Below are positions 44,467 through 56,470 of a DNA stretch of 64,000 nt, in pieces; the stretch's first letter is position 1, and each line of letters opens with the position of its first letter. Made by a program: the position numbers and the translations under genes. This DNA comes from Isochrysis galbana (Eukaryota > Haptophyta > Isochrysidales > Isochrysidaceae): NCBI GenBank assembly GCA_018136815.1, contig CM030933.1, forward strand, positions 4,144,341 through 4,208,340, written 5' to 3'. Below the pieces are notes generated by a model. It made no database searches. It saw only the letters and a program-made list of their open reading frames with translations, and was not told where the DNA came from.

Positions 44467-45305
44467 GTGCCCCTCCACGAGCGAGGCAACGAGTTGAATT
44501 CCGTCTGGTCGGATGGATGCCGGCAACCCGAACGCCGACCATGGCATCGCTACTGGGATGTTGTGCAGATCCCCAAGGCGTAGGCGAAGTGTGGGCTTGT
44601 GCCAAGCACTTGTGCTGCATGCGATTGTGCGATTCTTGAATCTTGGACGATGCGTCTCGCCAACAAAGGGCGAAGTGTTGCAAATGCACATGCTAGGACT
44701 GACAAACCGGTCACCGTCCTGGCATACAACCCCGATGCAAAGTTGGCCATCCGATGCTTGTTAGCAACATTGAATTGGCATATTATCCATCAATAGCATC
44801 CTACTATGTGGACTCGGTCCATGATCCGTGTGGTCCACGATCGATTGATCATTCATTACCGGCATCACAACGCCAAATGACAACTTCAATTTAATAGTCA
44901 ACACCGCAGCATGAGCATGGGCATCGTCGGATTGGGCATCGTCGGGTTGTCAAAGTGCAATCATATGTGTGCCATGTGATTGGTGGCCTTAGCGTTGCGT
45001 CGCGTCACGTTTGTGCGCATGGACTGCTCTTATTGGCTCCGTGGCTCGGCTTGTTTTATGTGCTGATTGTCTTGCAGCTTCTATGTCAAGGTCCAATTGT
45101 TGCAGGTGCCAGGGCGGGTGTCAAGTATCGAACGCGACACAAAATAATACTGATAAAACATCTGGGTCTGAGTGTTGGTAGTACCACTACTGCCACTAGC
45201 CCGGTACCATCACGACATCCCTCAGCGCTCAGCGCACTTGCCCGTACACCTTGACGCGTGCTGATGCCTCAAACACACGCAAACATGTGTCCCTTCGACC
45301 TTCGG
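44467..45305. other. intergenic, nothing recognised
   Basis: 3' of the malic enzyme. Short frames only. Confidence 0.4.
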
Positions 45306-45543
45306 GAACTCGAAACTCCTTAAAACTCCCCCCTAGCTTACCCTCGGCTCCCATTATAAAGATAAAGAAAAAACATAAACATCTAAAAATTCAGGGCGAA
45401 TAATATAAGGGATAAGGGCTTACAGAACTCGAAACTCCTTAAAACTCCCCCCTAGCTTACCCTCGGCTCCCATTATAAAGATAAAGAAAAAACATAAACA
45501 TCTAAAAATTCAGGGCGAATAATATAAGGGATAAGGGCTTACA
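45306..45543. repeat. perfect tandem duplication of a 119-bp unit
   Basis: 45306-45424 and 45425-45543 appear identical, from GAACTCGAAACTCCTTAAAA to GGGATAAGGGCTTACA. The identity implies a recent event or an assembly artefact. Confidence 0.9.
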
Positions 45544-45888
45544 CCTATTGCTAGACTGGCTTACGCACCCTCCCGTCACCGCCCGGTTGTATTGCCCTGC
45601 GCCCCATCTACATTTAGAAGGCTATAGACAGGCTATAGGCATAGGCATGAATATTCGTGTAAGTTACGCGCCCACACTCACAGCGGAACTGTTCCCCGTG
45701 CTGTTGTTGCTACTGACACACAAGACACACAGATTCGGATTCCCCATGGTCTCAAGCCCAGGTTTGCAGATTTTGGTCTCGAATTTCGCGATTCGAATTT
45801 TGTTTTTTCTGTTCCCGTAATTGTAATTGTGCGGCTCGTTTAATTAAGGTAATAAACAGACACGACTTCGACTTCACGCTCCGCGGTT
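45544..45888. repeat. intergenic; AT-rich dispersed repeat at 45730-45850
   Basis: Related to 19995-20120 (GGTCTCGAATTTCG and GTAATTGTAATTG words). No gene. Confidence 0.45.
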
Positions 45889-46042
<154 letters not shown>

Positions 46043-47966
46043 CTCTTAATTAAGTCTTCAAATTCAGCATATTACATATTATTGGATCACAGACACAGAC
46101 ACATAATGCAATCACTTCGAGCTTCGACGCGCGGTCACGCTGGTTGTTATTGAATCGCAACATGATGGAGCATAGACGGGGTAACAGCTTATCAGCTCTC
46201 AAGGGTTATGGAGCTGTCACTAATATCAGCACTAATATCAGCTCTCATGAGAGTTGTGAGTTGTCCTGTTGTCCCAACCAACAACAACAACAACACTCCC
46301 CTGTCCCTGTGCGCGCGCACGCGTGTGTTGATTTACGCTTTCCACACTCCACACACAAACTCTATCTCTCTCTCTCTTTTCTAGCCTCTAGCGTAGATTG
46401 GTATTACTAGTTGGATGAACCTATCGCATCTTAGTTAGGGATTGAGGATAGATAGAGCGTAGCAGCCAAGCAGCCGACCGACGGAGGCGACTAAGAATGT
46501 ATGTATGAAGTATCGATGTTGATGGAGGGGAGGGAGGCGACGATTCTAATTAATAGTAAAAGGAGTCATATAGTAGTAGATCAGCCCCTTTAAGATTAGT
46601 CTAGCAGCCGCAGCCGACAACTAATATCAGTGATTTGGCAGTTTGGAGTTTGGAGCTATTACTCTTACTGAGAGCTCATCACAGTACTCTTACTTACCCC
46701 ATCTATGTGATGGAGGCCTCAACTTGAACTTGATCTGCCAAAGACAAAGATTGAGTCAATCGATTGAGCACGATTAGCGCCAAAAACACATACTGCACAC
46801 TGGAGCAATGAGAAGACACGTTCACAAGATGATGCAGAATTAGGGCTCAGAGAAAATGCAATCTGGGCCGCGATGCCCGGTTTCGATTCGATGTTGAGCG
46901 TTTTACGTTGAAGCCCTTCGCGACTTTATTGTCTTTCTTTTTCTTTTGTCAGTATTTGATTACGTTTTGTGGTGGGGGCCCAAGGGGGGAGGTCTGAGTC
47001 CTAATGGGCCCCGGATATGTGCTTGTTGGGTGTATTGGAAAGTTTCTACTAAAAAATCCTCAAATTTCCTCAATTCTGAGATGGTCATTATTTCACCCCT
47101 AATACTAATACTAATAATTAATAATTAGTAATTAATAACCCTGTTTCCTGTTTGACCGCCCTAGCTTAATTAATGCATCAATGGAGGTATGGAGGGGTGG
47201 AGAGCCATGGTGGAGCTGGCCAGGCTCGGCTTCTGGGCGATGGCACGGGCCGCGGCTCTCGATCACCTGAGACCTGGGAGGTGTGGAAGCTTGCTCGCGG
47301 ACTGCTTCGGCGGCGCCGCGTCTGTCATGGCCCGATCGGCCGGCGCGACGGCGGGGGCGGGGGGAGACCAGGGGAGCGGCGCGCGCTCCATGCCTCTATC
47401 GCTTTGACGGTAGTTGCCCAGCCGGCGAGGGATGTCTGGACGCATATCAATAGGTATGTGATAACGCCGAGACACCATATGATGTGAGAACCAACAACTC
47501 TCAAGCAAATAAGTCCACACAGAGATCCAGCAAATAGTACTGTCGCTATGATACTGCACACCCATTTTGCTCCGGCTCGATAAGCAGTACCGTTCATGGC
47601 ATGCTTTGTGCGAGGAGAGACTAATGAACGTTTGTAGACGCATGGAGCATGATTTCCGTTGTGTAGAAGCATGGTGGTGGGCAACACGCGGGGTTGGCAA
47701 CGAGAACAAAGAGAACTGCACGCACTTAATGATTCCACCGCATGAGACGTATGCCTGCATGCGTGGCCTGCCATGAGAGCATGATCGCATGGTTAATGAT
47801 GCGTATGTGCACTGAGCAGAGCCAGTCTGCTGTCTAGCGCAAGCCCTTCTCACAAAACGTATGGGCTGGCAGGTGCCAGGTACATTGGTGGAAGGAAAAA
47901 GTCCATCGAGGAAGACATCCAGATCTAGTTGGGTGTGCAATCTCAAGATTGGAGGGAGAAGATGCA
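46043..47966. other. intergenic, AT-richer; no gene recognised
   Basis: Includes the inverted copy of the GGCGGTCAAA repeat at 47030-47165. Short frames at 47173-47487 on the plus strand and 47263-48036 on the minus strand overlap and show no domain. Confidence 0.4.
47030..47165 (-). repeat. dispersed AT-rich repeat, inverted copy
   Basis: Reverse complement carries GGGCGGTCAAACAGG, GGGGTGAAATAATGACCATCT and TTGAGGAAATTTGAGGA, parallel to 24066-24180. Confidence 0.6.
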
Positions 47967-48425
47967 TCAAACTGCCTGATCTTCCTGATTGCAGTTCCAA
48001 ACGGGCATTCCTCGATGTGATGCGCCCTCCCTGCACTCAAGGTGGCCCTCGACGACCACGCCCAGCCCGACCTTCTCCATCTCATCTGGGTCGATGCCCT
48101 CGTACCAAGCATACTCGCGCGGTGCGGAGGTGCAGATGATTTCGTCAGGCGGCTTCCCTTCGACCACGTAGCACGCCATCTCCTCCTCCTCGGCCGCTGC
48201 CGCGGGGGGTGCGGAGAGGCTCCGGAGCCAACACGTCAACTGGTTGCGCCCGTTGATGATCCGCTGTGCCAGGCTTTGCGGTGCGGAGAGGGCGAGCCTC
48301 GAGGCCGGGACGCGAGGTGTGGTACTGCCTATGAATGTGTAGGCGCGCAGGTCGGCTGGAGGGATCGAGGAGAGCGCCGAAACCGAGACGGAGAGGGAGA
48401 GGAGGAGCCACCGTCCACCGCTCAT
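47967..48425 (-). CDS. small secreted or plastid-targeted protein, conserved-looking C terminus
   Basis: 152 residues from ATG 48425. MSGGRWLLLSLSVSVSALSS is a signal peptide, and the following Ser/Arg/Ala-rich stretch (RVPASRLALSAPQSLAQR) could be a plastid transit part. The mature region has CYVVEGKPPDEIICTSAPRE, YAWYEGIDPDEMEKVGLGVV and ECREGASHRGMPVWNC. The EGASxRGxPxWxC ending with a WYxGID element looks like a small uncharacterised family of algal plastid-lumen proteins, recalled as a pattern only. Four cysteines could form disulfides. Single exon. Confidence 0.55.
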   Translation of the reverse strand: MSGGRWLLLSLSVSVSALSSIPPADLRAYTFIGSTTPRVPASRLALSAPQSLAQRIINGRNQLTCWLRSLSAPPAAAAEEEEMACYVVEGKPPDEIICTSAPREYAWYEGIDPDEMEKVGLGVVVEGHLECREGASHRGMPVWNCNQEDQAV

Positions 48426-49734
48426 CGCTCACCTCTCTCTAGCTCTCTCACCCTTACCGTCTCTCTTCTCCGCAGTTCTGTCTCTCCCCGCCTTCTTCTT
48501 GATGAGTTGTCCCTAATAGTTTGCCTTGATCTGCGAGATCTTTCCTTCCGCATATCGTGTCGTCGTCACCTCCTCCCCACATCCAATCAAGGCCTAAACT
48601 AAACGTGAATCCTCGTTTACACAGATTTCCACATGGGGCCCCCCCAGCTGTCACCCTCCCCGCTTCCTGGAGAGGGAGGGAGGGCGTGAGAGAGGAGAAG
48701 AGCGCGCGCGCCGGGGGGGGGGGGGGGGAGGGGGGGGGGGGAGGGGGGAAGACTGGCGGGGGGAGGGTTGCCGCGGCTAAAGAAACAAAGTAGAGTATAG
48801 GATTATTTTATGGTTGCCCTCCTTGGGCTGTGCTTCCCCGCTCCCCCCTCAGGAGAGAGAGGGGGGGGGGGGGGGGGGGGAGAGAGGGTGAGGGCGGCGG
48901 CGGCGGCGAGTGCGTTAAGCATCAGAGGAGAGTTGGCCGCGCGAATCTAACCCTCTCTCGCACGGTGGGCTCACGGTTGTTCCGGCAGCGAGAGAGAGAG
49001 AGCGACGATGCTGAGACGGCGGCGGCTACTTCACATCATCTTCACATCTCTTCTTCGTCAGAGACACAAAGGGCGCCGCTTCTCCTTCATCAGTCATCGG
49101 CCGTGTACTTACGGCGATCGAAAATCTAACACTCTAGCTCTAGGCCGCTCAAACACTGTGTTAACTTCTAAGGGTGGAAAACTGAAAAAGTGACTGAGGA
49201 AAGCCTAGATGTGAAACACGGTGGGTTAGGTCTAGAAACACACCAAAAACAGCTGTTTTTGACTTTTTTGGAAACAAGGTGAAACACAGTACCGAAAACA
49301 GCGGGTCATCGGGTCATATGTCATATATGTATAAATTTTTATAAATTAAATTTTTAACAAATTTTTATGGGTCGCGAGACCAAAAGCGTTCAATTATCCC
49401 CATCCCTGCTAACACCTTTCGTTGTCACCTAGAGGTTACTTGACTCAACTTGACACTTCACATGATAAAACACACACGTGGTCTTACTCCATTCACCATT
49501 CACTCGATTTGGGGCAGGGTCGATATCTCGTTGAAATCACGATCACAATCCACGTCTCGCACACAGCACCAAGTCTGCCCTCCGATCGTAGACTCTGCAA
49601 ATCTGATGGGTGTATGTCCATACCAAAGAGCACCGCGTAAATGCAGATGCAGAAAACAAGTTTCGTTACACGTCTATAGGGAGGAGACGAGGAAGGGTGA
49701 GCAGTTTCGCAGTTTCTGCAGTGGGAAAGTTTCT
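48426..49734. other. intergenic with G tracts and repeat fragments
   Basis: G-run stretches at 48712-48765 and 48850-48890. A copy of the dispersed repeat (CGCTCAAACACTG, TTCTAAGGGTGGAAAA) lies at 49140-49300. A minus-strand LINE tail lies at 49335-49380 (reverse complement of CGACCCATAAAAATTTGTTA). No gene. Confidence 0.5.
49335..49380 (-). mobile_element. LINE 3' tail fragment
   Basis: Reverse complement reads CGCGACCCATAAAAATTTGT and an AT stretch, the same end as at 2722 and 30640. Confidence 0.65.
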
Positions 49735-49736
49735 GC

Positions 49737-49890
49737 AGTTGAGTAGTTCCCTGAAGTTCAGCAGTTCCCTGAAGTTGAGCAGTTCCCTGAAGCTGAGCAG
49801 TTCCCTGAAGTTGAGTAGTTCCCTGAAGTTGAGCGGTTCCCTGCAGTTGAGCAGTTCCCTGCAGTTGAGCAGTTGAGCAGTTCCCTGAAG
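49737..49890. repeat. 18-bp minisatellite, about 8 units
   Basis: Units close to GTTGAGCAGTTCCCTGAA. The period is a multiple of three, so a frame encoding a short leucine/serine repeat runs through it, but there is no gene context. Confidence 0.85.
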
Positions 49891-50517
49891 TCCGCCCCCG
49901 CCCCCCTGCCGCTCACCCTGCGTTGCCTACCAGCCCCCCCCCCCTCCTCGCCTGCGAGCCCCCCCCCCCCCCCCTTCACAACTTCACAGCCTCCTCTCCT
50001 GTCGCCCTCCCCGCGTGCCAGAATCCAGAATCGCGATGGACTCCTCTTCTCTGAAGCGTCCTATGGAACCAGACGAAGAGGCCATCGTCATCGCTACACG
50101 TAGATGTCCAATCCTTCACCTTCACGTAAACGGTTTGTAAACATGAAAAGAATAGCTTTCTCGTGGGTAGCTCGCCTCCCCTCCCCACTTCTCACAGTTT
50201 CCTACAAAGAAAGCTCAGCAACGCAATTCGGGGATCGGCGCCGTCAAAGCCGTGGCATCGATCCGCACACCGCAACTTTATACACGAGTTGGCAACACTC
50301 ACTTTGCAAAGACGGCACCTATGTATGGACCGTCGAACCAACACGCTAGATCGAACGGGATAAGGGCCCAGCGCGGGGTTCTTACGTTGCAACTCGGAGA
50401 AGCTCCGGCGGCCACCCCGACCAAAAAGGCATGGGAGGCACAAAGATGACGACGAGTACTAAACAAGTCTACACTGAAAGGCTAGCAAGTTGGCTGCTCA
50501 CCCTCACGGGAGCTAGT
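49891..50517. other. intergenic, nothing recognised
   Basis: C-rich to mixed; likely includes the 3' region of the NCA2-like gene. No domain. Confidence 0.35.
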
Positions 50518-53047
50518 TCACCAATGATGGAAGAATGGGTTCGAATTATCGAGCCTACGCAAAAGCGAGTTTGCTATTTGAGCACGTTGCAGCACGGAGA
50601 GGCGTCCCGAGTCCAGAAGTTCGCGAGCGTCCTGCAGAACGTCAGAGCGCAACCACCCTCGCAGCCAGCGGGCCCCGGCAGCGCGCAGTCGCATCACGCG
50701 GAAGACTAGCTCTCCTGTAACATCGGGACGAGGATTCCACGCCTCAGCATGGTTGGAAGTTGCGTGGAAGCTTATGTGCAAGCACAGAGCGATGGACGAC
50801 GCACCTGCAGTGGCTAGGTCCATCGGTGAGACCTCATGCTGTGTGAGCGAGTAGGTACCAGCGGGCAGAGCACCAGCCGCACGATTCAGCATTCGTTGGA
50901 TCGTGACGAGCTCGCGTCTACGACAGCAGTTGGGATGAAGGGCTCAGCAGCCATCGCAGCGCACATGATCTAGAAGCGGCATTCGGTTGTCAGCTTAAGG
51001 TGGACGAGCGCATGGTGGAATGGCTGGAGCTCACCGAATGTCTTCGATCGGGCCACGAGGGGACGACGTGCGCAGGCGTTGGTAGATGGCACGTAGGAGA
51101 GCGAGGAGGGCGGTGCCGAGCAAGAGCGCTGGCACTACCGCCATGATCTGGAGAGTGAAATCGTTGCGCTTGAGCGTCTGGTCTGCGTACTCGACTTGCT
51201 CCTCAAGCAGCACCTGCGAGAGGGTGTGTGTTCCGCCGTGCTTGAGGCGCGCCGCTTCTTCAAGGAGTGCAAAACTTGACTATCCATCTTCCCCCATCCC
51301 CAACGACCTCCAGACGTTTGCAGAGACTGCACTCGAAGGCGGTCACCCGGCCATGGCAGCTCCAAACGCGCGTTCACCTTCAGATGCTGTATTTGAAGCA
51401 GCAGCGTCCGCGGTAGCTCTCCTCTCAGGAGCCCGTTGAGGGGCCGCCGAGAGTCGCGCTCAAAGACGAGGTTGACGGTCTCCATCGATCCACCTGCAGC
51501 TTGTGCGGCGGCAGCCTCGCGTGTTGCCTGTGGAGCACGGGTGTGGTTGGAGAGGGCGGGTCGGTGCGGAAGGCTACCGCGCCAAGGTAGCCAGCTCGGC
51601 CGCGCCAAAGAAGCCAGCTCGGCTGCGCATGCCTCTGTCCGCGCCGCAACGCGCGCGCCGAACGCCGGCCGCCACCACGTGCTCTCTAGGCCTCAGAGTC
51701 ACCGTGTCAGCATGGGCATGCACTTCTCGCGCAAAGGCCTCGAGGGAGCGGTGCAGGGAGTCGCGCGAGGCGGCGGCAGTGGCTGAGTCGATGATGGGCC
51801 GCGGCGTGCCGTAGAGCTCGTGCGCTATGTCGCGAACCTACGAGGGCGCCGTGGCGCGTGAACGCTTCCGCGGGCGTTGAGCTGGTGTGACGTGGCAAGG
51901 GAGACAGATGCCAACAGCGTGCTCGTACCGGCTCGGACACGTGCGTTGTCCAGAAGCGCTGCACGTCCGATTGAATCTTGCGGAGGAAGGCAAGAGCGGC
52001 GCGGCGGCGCTCCTCCGAGTGCGCGGTCGATGCGAGGTAAACGAGTCCACCGAGCAGTAGTGCGAGCGGGAGGATCTGCCCACGCGAGATGGCAAGCGGA
52101 GGTTGCAGCTCGCGCGGGACGCGCCTTGAGTTGAGCGACTTTCGGATCGAGCGCAGGAAGGAGAGGTGGGTGCGCGTGGCCTCAAGCATACCATCTCGCG
52201 AGGGCGTGATGGTGAGTGAGATGGCGTCGTTTTCTCGCTCGCGCGTCGGCGGCCGGCCGCCGCTGCCGGCGGGCGCCCACGGTGGCGAGCGGTACAGCGC
52301 GTATGCACCATAGTTTGCGAGCCGCTCCGAGGCGGCGGCAAGCGCGCGGTTAGCCTCCTCGCAGATGGACAAGAGCTCGCGCCGGCGATCAGCGCGCAGC
52401 TGGACGTCCCACTCCATGCCACGTACGGGCGGGCCACCCAACCAAGAGCCGTACTCGAGCCACTCGCCGCCGGCACGTATGATGGCAACACGCAGATCGT
52501 GCAGAATGCCCGCTTGCACCATTAGCAGTCGCTCCGAGCGAAGGAGCGCGCGGTGGCGGGCGCCGACGCCGAAACGCGAGCGCGCCGAACCAAGAATAGG
52601 CGCCGACGCGCCCGGCGAGATGGACGGCAGCCAGAGCGAGAAGGAGGACGAGTGCCACCGCTCGTTGAGCTTGTGCACTGCAACAGCAGCAGCCTCGAGA
52701 GCTCCTAGCGTGGCCTCGATACCTCCGAGTTGTGTGCGGCAGAGCAGCCAAAGGGCCTCTGTTTCAGGCTCGCCCCAATTTGCCTCGGCACTCGCCCGTC
52801 GCCCGCGCGCTCCACGTTCAGCGCGCAGAGAGCCGGGAGAGCCAGAGGAGGTCGAGCGGAACAGCAGTCTCTCGAGCATCCTCTCCGCCTCAGCTGAGTG
52901 CCAGCCGTCAGCGGAGGCCTTCTGCTGGCGGAGCGACTTCTCGGCGTAGCGCAGCATCCGCTCACGCACCGGCTCCGTCAGGATCAGTGAGTCCGAGGCG
53001 GCGCAGCCCGCGGCGAGCGCGAGGAGCGGAGGGAGCGACGAGCGCAT
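50518..53047 (-). CDS. NCA2-like mitochondrial membrane protein, 5 exons
   Basis: Proposed exons are 53047-51929, 51837-51679, 51527-51378, 51279-51035 and 50917-50518, 690 residues in one frame; the exon 3/4 junction is the least certain. Family features follow. FLRKIQSDVQRFWTTHVSEP is the NCA2 entry helix. VRDIAHELYGTPRPIID and SMETVNLVFERDSRRPLNGL with LPRTLLLQIQHLK come next. VEYADQTLKRNDFTLQIMAV is followed by the membrane segment VVPALLLGTALLALL. The last exon has RRELVTIQRMLNRAAG and GELVFRVMRLRAAG. Yeast Nca2 acts in mitochondria on expression of ATP synthase subunits encoded by mtDNA. An extra hydrophobic segment, ILPLALLLGGLVYLA, lies in exon 1. Start ATG 53047 gives a hydrophobic N terminus. 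Confidence 0.82.
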
Positions 53048-54520
53048 GGCCGACGCGTGACGGCCAGGAGACACAACGGGGGGGCGAGGCGGAGACGGGC
53101 AACCCGTGGATTGAACAGGTAGACCAGGCCAATTATTCATGAATTCTTTAGGTTCGAATGGGTTCTTCGAGCGTGCTCCCTCCGGACGCCGGCAAGGTTT
53201 CATGATGAAACGGGGTGTATTCTTTACGTCTCCTGAGGGTCTTCCCGGTAGCGACGCGCGGCCGGTGTGTGCTGTGTGGTGTTCTGCTCCTCTCTGTGTG
53301 TGTGGCGGGCGGAGGCGGGGAAGAGCTCCCCGAGCGAGCACAAGCTCTACGGACCGGCCGAGAGAACTACTTCGTCTTTACTCTAGGAGTACCCTGGAGG
53401 GAGTACTTGAACTCTTTACTGCTGGGACCGCAGCAGCCAAATGCCAAATGGCTCCTTCGTTTTTTTACTTTTTCGTGGAGAGAGGGGGGCTGCCCGAAAT
53501 AAAACAGCGAAAAACATATACATATGTTTTGGGCCTCCGAAAAAAACACTGTTTCTGTGTTTCACATGTAGGGCCCTACCAAGAGGCAAGAGGCCCTGGG
53601 ACGTAGTACGTAGTACTAGTGTACTAGTACATAGTCCATAGTCCATGGCCAGGGCGTCTTCGAATGCAGACATGCCATACATGGGCCCCAGCCTCTCTCG
53701 CACGGGGAGAGCTTCTCGCTGGCGCCGCGCGCGCCCGCCTGTCACCCGCCGTTGGCCATCCATTCTATGGATCCTTTCTAACCACCTTAATGGTGCACCC
53801 TAACTGTAGGGTTATAAAGGAGTTTAAATATAACTAGTGTAACTAATTCAAGCCTAGCTAAACTATTTTAGTAGTAGAGCTTTAATGAGAAAAGGGGTAG
53901 TTTGGAAGTGGCGGGAGCGCCGGGGTGGGGGAGGGGGGGAGGGGCAGGGGGGGAGGGGCAGAGAGCGGGGGAAGGGGGGGGGGGGGGGGGAGCGCGCGAG
54001 GGGAAGGGGTGCCAGAGGAGGAAGGGGAATGGGAAGGGGCTTCCAGCGAATAAAGTACAAGGGAGAGAACAGGTTAGAAAGAGTTGTGGGCGCCGAGGGC
54101 GGGAGAGCGCTCGTGCTGCCGAGAAGGTCCCAGAGACAGAGGTGGGCGCGGCCGGACCCCCGCCCCCCCTCCACCCCCTCTCTCTGGCGCTTGTGCCGCT
54201 TGCCCTGGGTATGAGTGGTGGCTCACAGCGCTGCTGGATTGAATGCACGCCCTTCCCCACGGATCGCAATTCCGCGCCTGCGAGAGGCGATGAAACTGAC
54301 AGCCGTTTGACATCCGGCCAAGTACCTCCCTCTTTTCTTCCCCCCTCCTCCGCCCCCCCCCTCCCCGCTCACCTTCTTTCCTCATTGCCTGATTCTCCGA
54401 CTTGCCCTTTGCCGAGTGGAGAAGGTCTGCAAAAGGGTTGGCTCTCCGCATCGCACCACAGCGGCATACACAAAGCACAGCTGATGGTATGCTAGGCCTG
54501 CCTTATTCAGGTGGGGAGTC
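53048..54520. other. intergenic between NCA2-like and SUMO genes
   Basis: No gene. At 53515-53580 is a copy of the short hairpin repeat (GGGCCTCCGAAAAAAACACTG, GTGTTTCACATGTAGGGCCC). G-rich runs at 53925-54000. Confidence 0.45.
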
Positions 54521-55080
54521 ATGAGCGATGAACAAAAGCCTGAAGTTGACGCCATTAACCTAAAGGTTGCATCGCAAGACGGTAACGATATTTACTTCAA
54601 GGTGCGCCTTATTGGGATCCACAGCGCTTCTCGCCTGCCGACCTACAACTTGGGCTGGCGTGCTAGCGATGGTGCGTAGTTCGGGGCCCACTTGATCTGG
54701 ACCACAAGGCCAGCTTTAACTGCTTACCAGCTCAGCCTCCTCCACTGTTTGCAGTGTAAGAAGACAACGCCGCTGGCAAAACTCATGAATGCCTATTGCC
54801 AGCGGCAGGGGCTAACGTTAGGGTCAGTGCGCTTCCTGTTCGACGGCAACCGCCTTACTGAGCACCAGACCCCAGGGGAGGTGCGATCACTCATGTCACC
54901 CCCGCACAACACCCGCCTGCTGCTGAGTCATTTCCGCGTGACGCAAGATCTCTTTCTCACGCCGGAGTTGCCGTGATAGTATTACTGCTCACTCGCTCGC
55001 TCCGTTTCGCGTGCCTGCAGTTGGATATGGAGGATGGCGATGTGATTGACGTGATGGTGGCGCAGCAGGGAGGCTGCTGA
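54521..55080 (+). CDS. SUMO: SUMO, small ubiquitin-like modifier, 3 exons
   Basis: Exons 54521-54601, 54755-54880 and 55021-55080 join in frame to 88 residues. MSDEQKPEVDAINLKVASQD starts the fold. DIYFKCKKTTPLAKLMNAYC and VRFLFDGNRLTEHQTPGE are the beta2-alpha1 and beta3-beta4 core. The end, LDMEDGDVIDVMVAQQGGC, has the di-glycine plus a single residue that must be removed by a SUMO protease. The IDVMV and GD motifs separate SUMO from ubiquitin. There is no SUMO-type lysine motif in the short N-terminal tail. Confidence 0.96.
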
Positions 55081-55363
55081 TTGGTGCTTTTGTGCTTCCC
55101 TTCGAATTTAAGCCATGCCGCTTGAGTAGCCCAGACTGAAAGTAGCCTATGGGGAATCATGTATGTGTGAGGTTCATACATGTGGGCTTGGCACGTGGAC
55201 GTCGCTGCCCGCACCATGTATTTTCCACATAGCACGAGGTCTACTCGCATGGTATTTGGTATTTGGTTTGTGCTGCTCCCAATGGGAGCGTTAGCCTGCT
55301 TCGTTTCGGCGGATGCAGTTGTATTTTACAAAATCAGAAACAGGACAAAGAACAAATTCTGTT
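55081..55363. other. 3' region of SUMO, nothing else
   Basis: No gene recognised. Confidence 0.4.
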
Positions 55364-55680
55364 GAAATTCTCGCCACGCGCGCGAGCTTGCAAAAAAAGT
55401 AAACGCCCTCGCAGCCACGACGCCCGTCTCCCTGCTCATCCTCCCTCCACCGCTACCTTGCGGCTCGCGTCCCCTCGTGCTCGACTTAGGGGCTCAGGAT
55501 TCCGGGTTTTCAGTGGCAGGCGGCGTGAACTGGCCCCCGAAGGTCTAGTTCTCACCTTCCTGCTGCGCCGTCGAGCGTCCCCCCCCCCCTTTTTTTATGT
55601 CGTACATTGTCCCGTTGGTTGCTGCTATGGGGGCGCCTTTGGCCTTTGGGTGTCTGGGTGTGTGGCGGTCGTGGGTTAAA
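55364..55680 (-). mobile_element. 3' UTR fragment of the second LINE family
   Basis: Plus-strand blocks TTGCGGCTCG, CCCTCGTGCTCGACTTAGGGG and CAGTGGCAGGCGGCGTG parallel those at 33016-33080 in the same order. It is a 5'-truncated copy in minus orientation, ending (minus sense) GCGTGGCGAGAATTTC. Confidence 0.7.
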
Positions 55681-56470
55681 AATATTTCTGGAAGGTGTCC
55701 GCTACGCTTCTAGTGACTCACACCACTCCGGTATCGCGCTCGCCATCGCCTAAACCCCACACTCTCATCCCCGCTCCCACTACCCCCCCCTAACCCTAAG
55801 GGCTAAGGGGGGTGGGCCCGTGTCCCGCGTGCACGACAACGACGGGCCAGGCGGGAGGCGGGGGGGGGGGGGGGGCTGGGGCAGGCCTGTCAGCTATGTC
55901 CTGTAGTCAAACGTACACGCGTGCGTTGCTTTTTCTCTGAATTCTCGGGGACGTTTGAGTCGTTCTATCGCCGCTGTCCCGGTTGCCTGTTGCCTGTTGA
56001 CTACCAACCATTATATAAATTAACCATGGACCATGGACCATGGACATTTGATGGCTCAACCGAGTCTGTCCCATATTCGACGGAACGCGACCTAAACAGC
56101 GACGGCCCCTACAATTAGTTCTGATCTTTTATTCTCGTAAACATTAAAATTAATATAAAATTTCTCATGAGTAGCTCGCCCCCCCCCCCCCCCCCACTTC
56201 TGCTCACTGTGAAGCGCCTCACGTCCCAGGTGAAGAAGCGTCCGCGTGTGGCGGTGAGCTCGCCCGCGTCAAAACAGGCGTAGACGCGCTCGACCCGTAT
56301 ATCAGCTTCCCCCACGATCCTAGTCTTAGATCTGCAGACCCCCATACATGCTGAATGCTAGCGCGCGCATGAGGGGTGAAGCTGCAAGGCAGGATGTAGG
56401 GGTAGGGAGTGGTATAGGGAAAGTGCGCGGCAGCAATGTAGCGCACAGGGCTGCGCGCGTGGCGTGAATA
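55681..56470. other. intergenic, nothing recognised
   Basis: G-run at 55860-55876 and C-run at 56179-56196. At 56450-56478 a plus-strand GCGCGTGGCGTGAATATTAA motif is another 3' tip of the second LINE family. Confidence 0.4.

Noticed and set aside
49737-49890. Leucine/serine repeat protein
   Set aside because: An 18-bp minisatellite that happens to stay in frame; no flanking gene.
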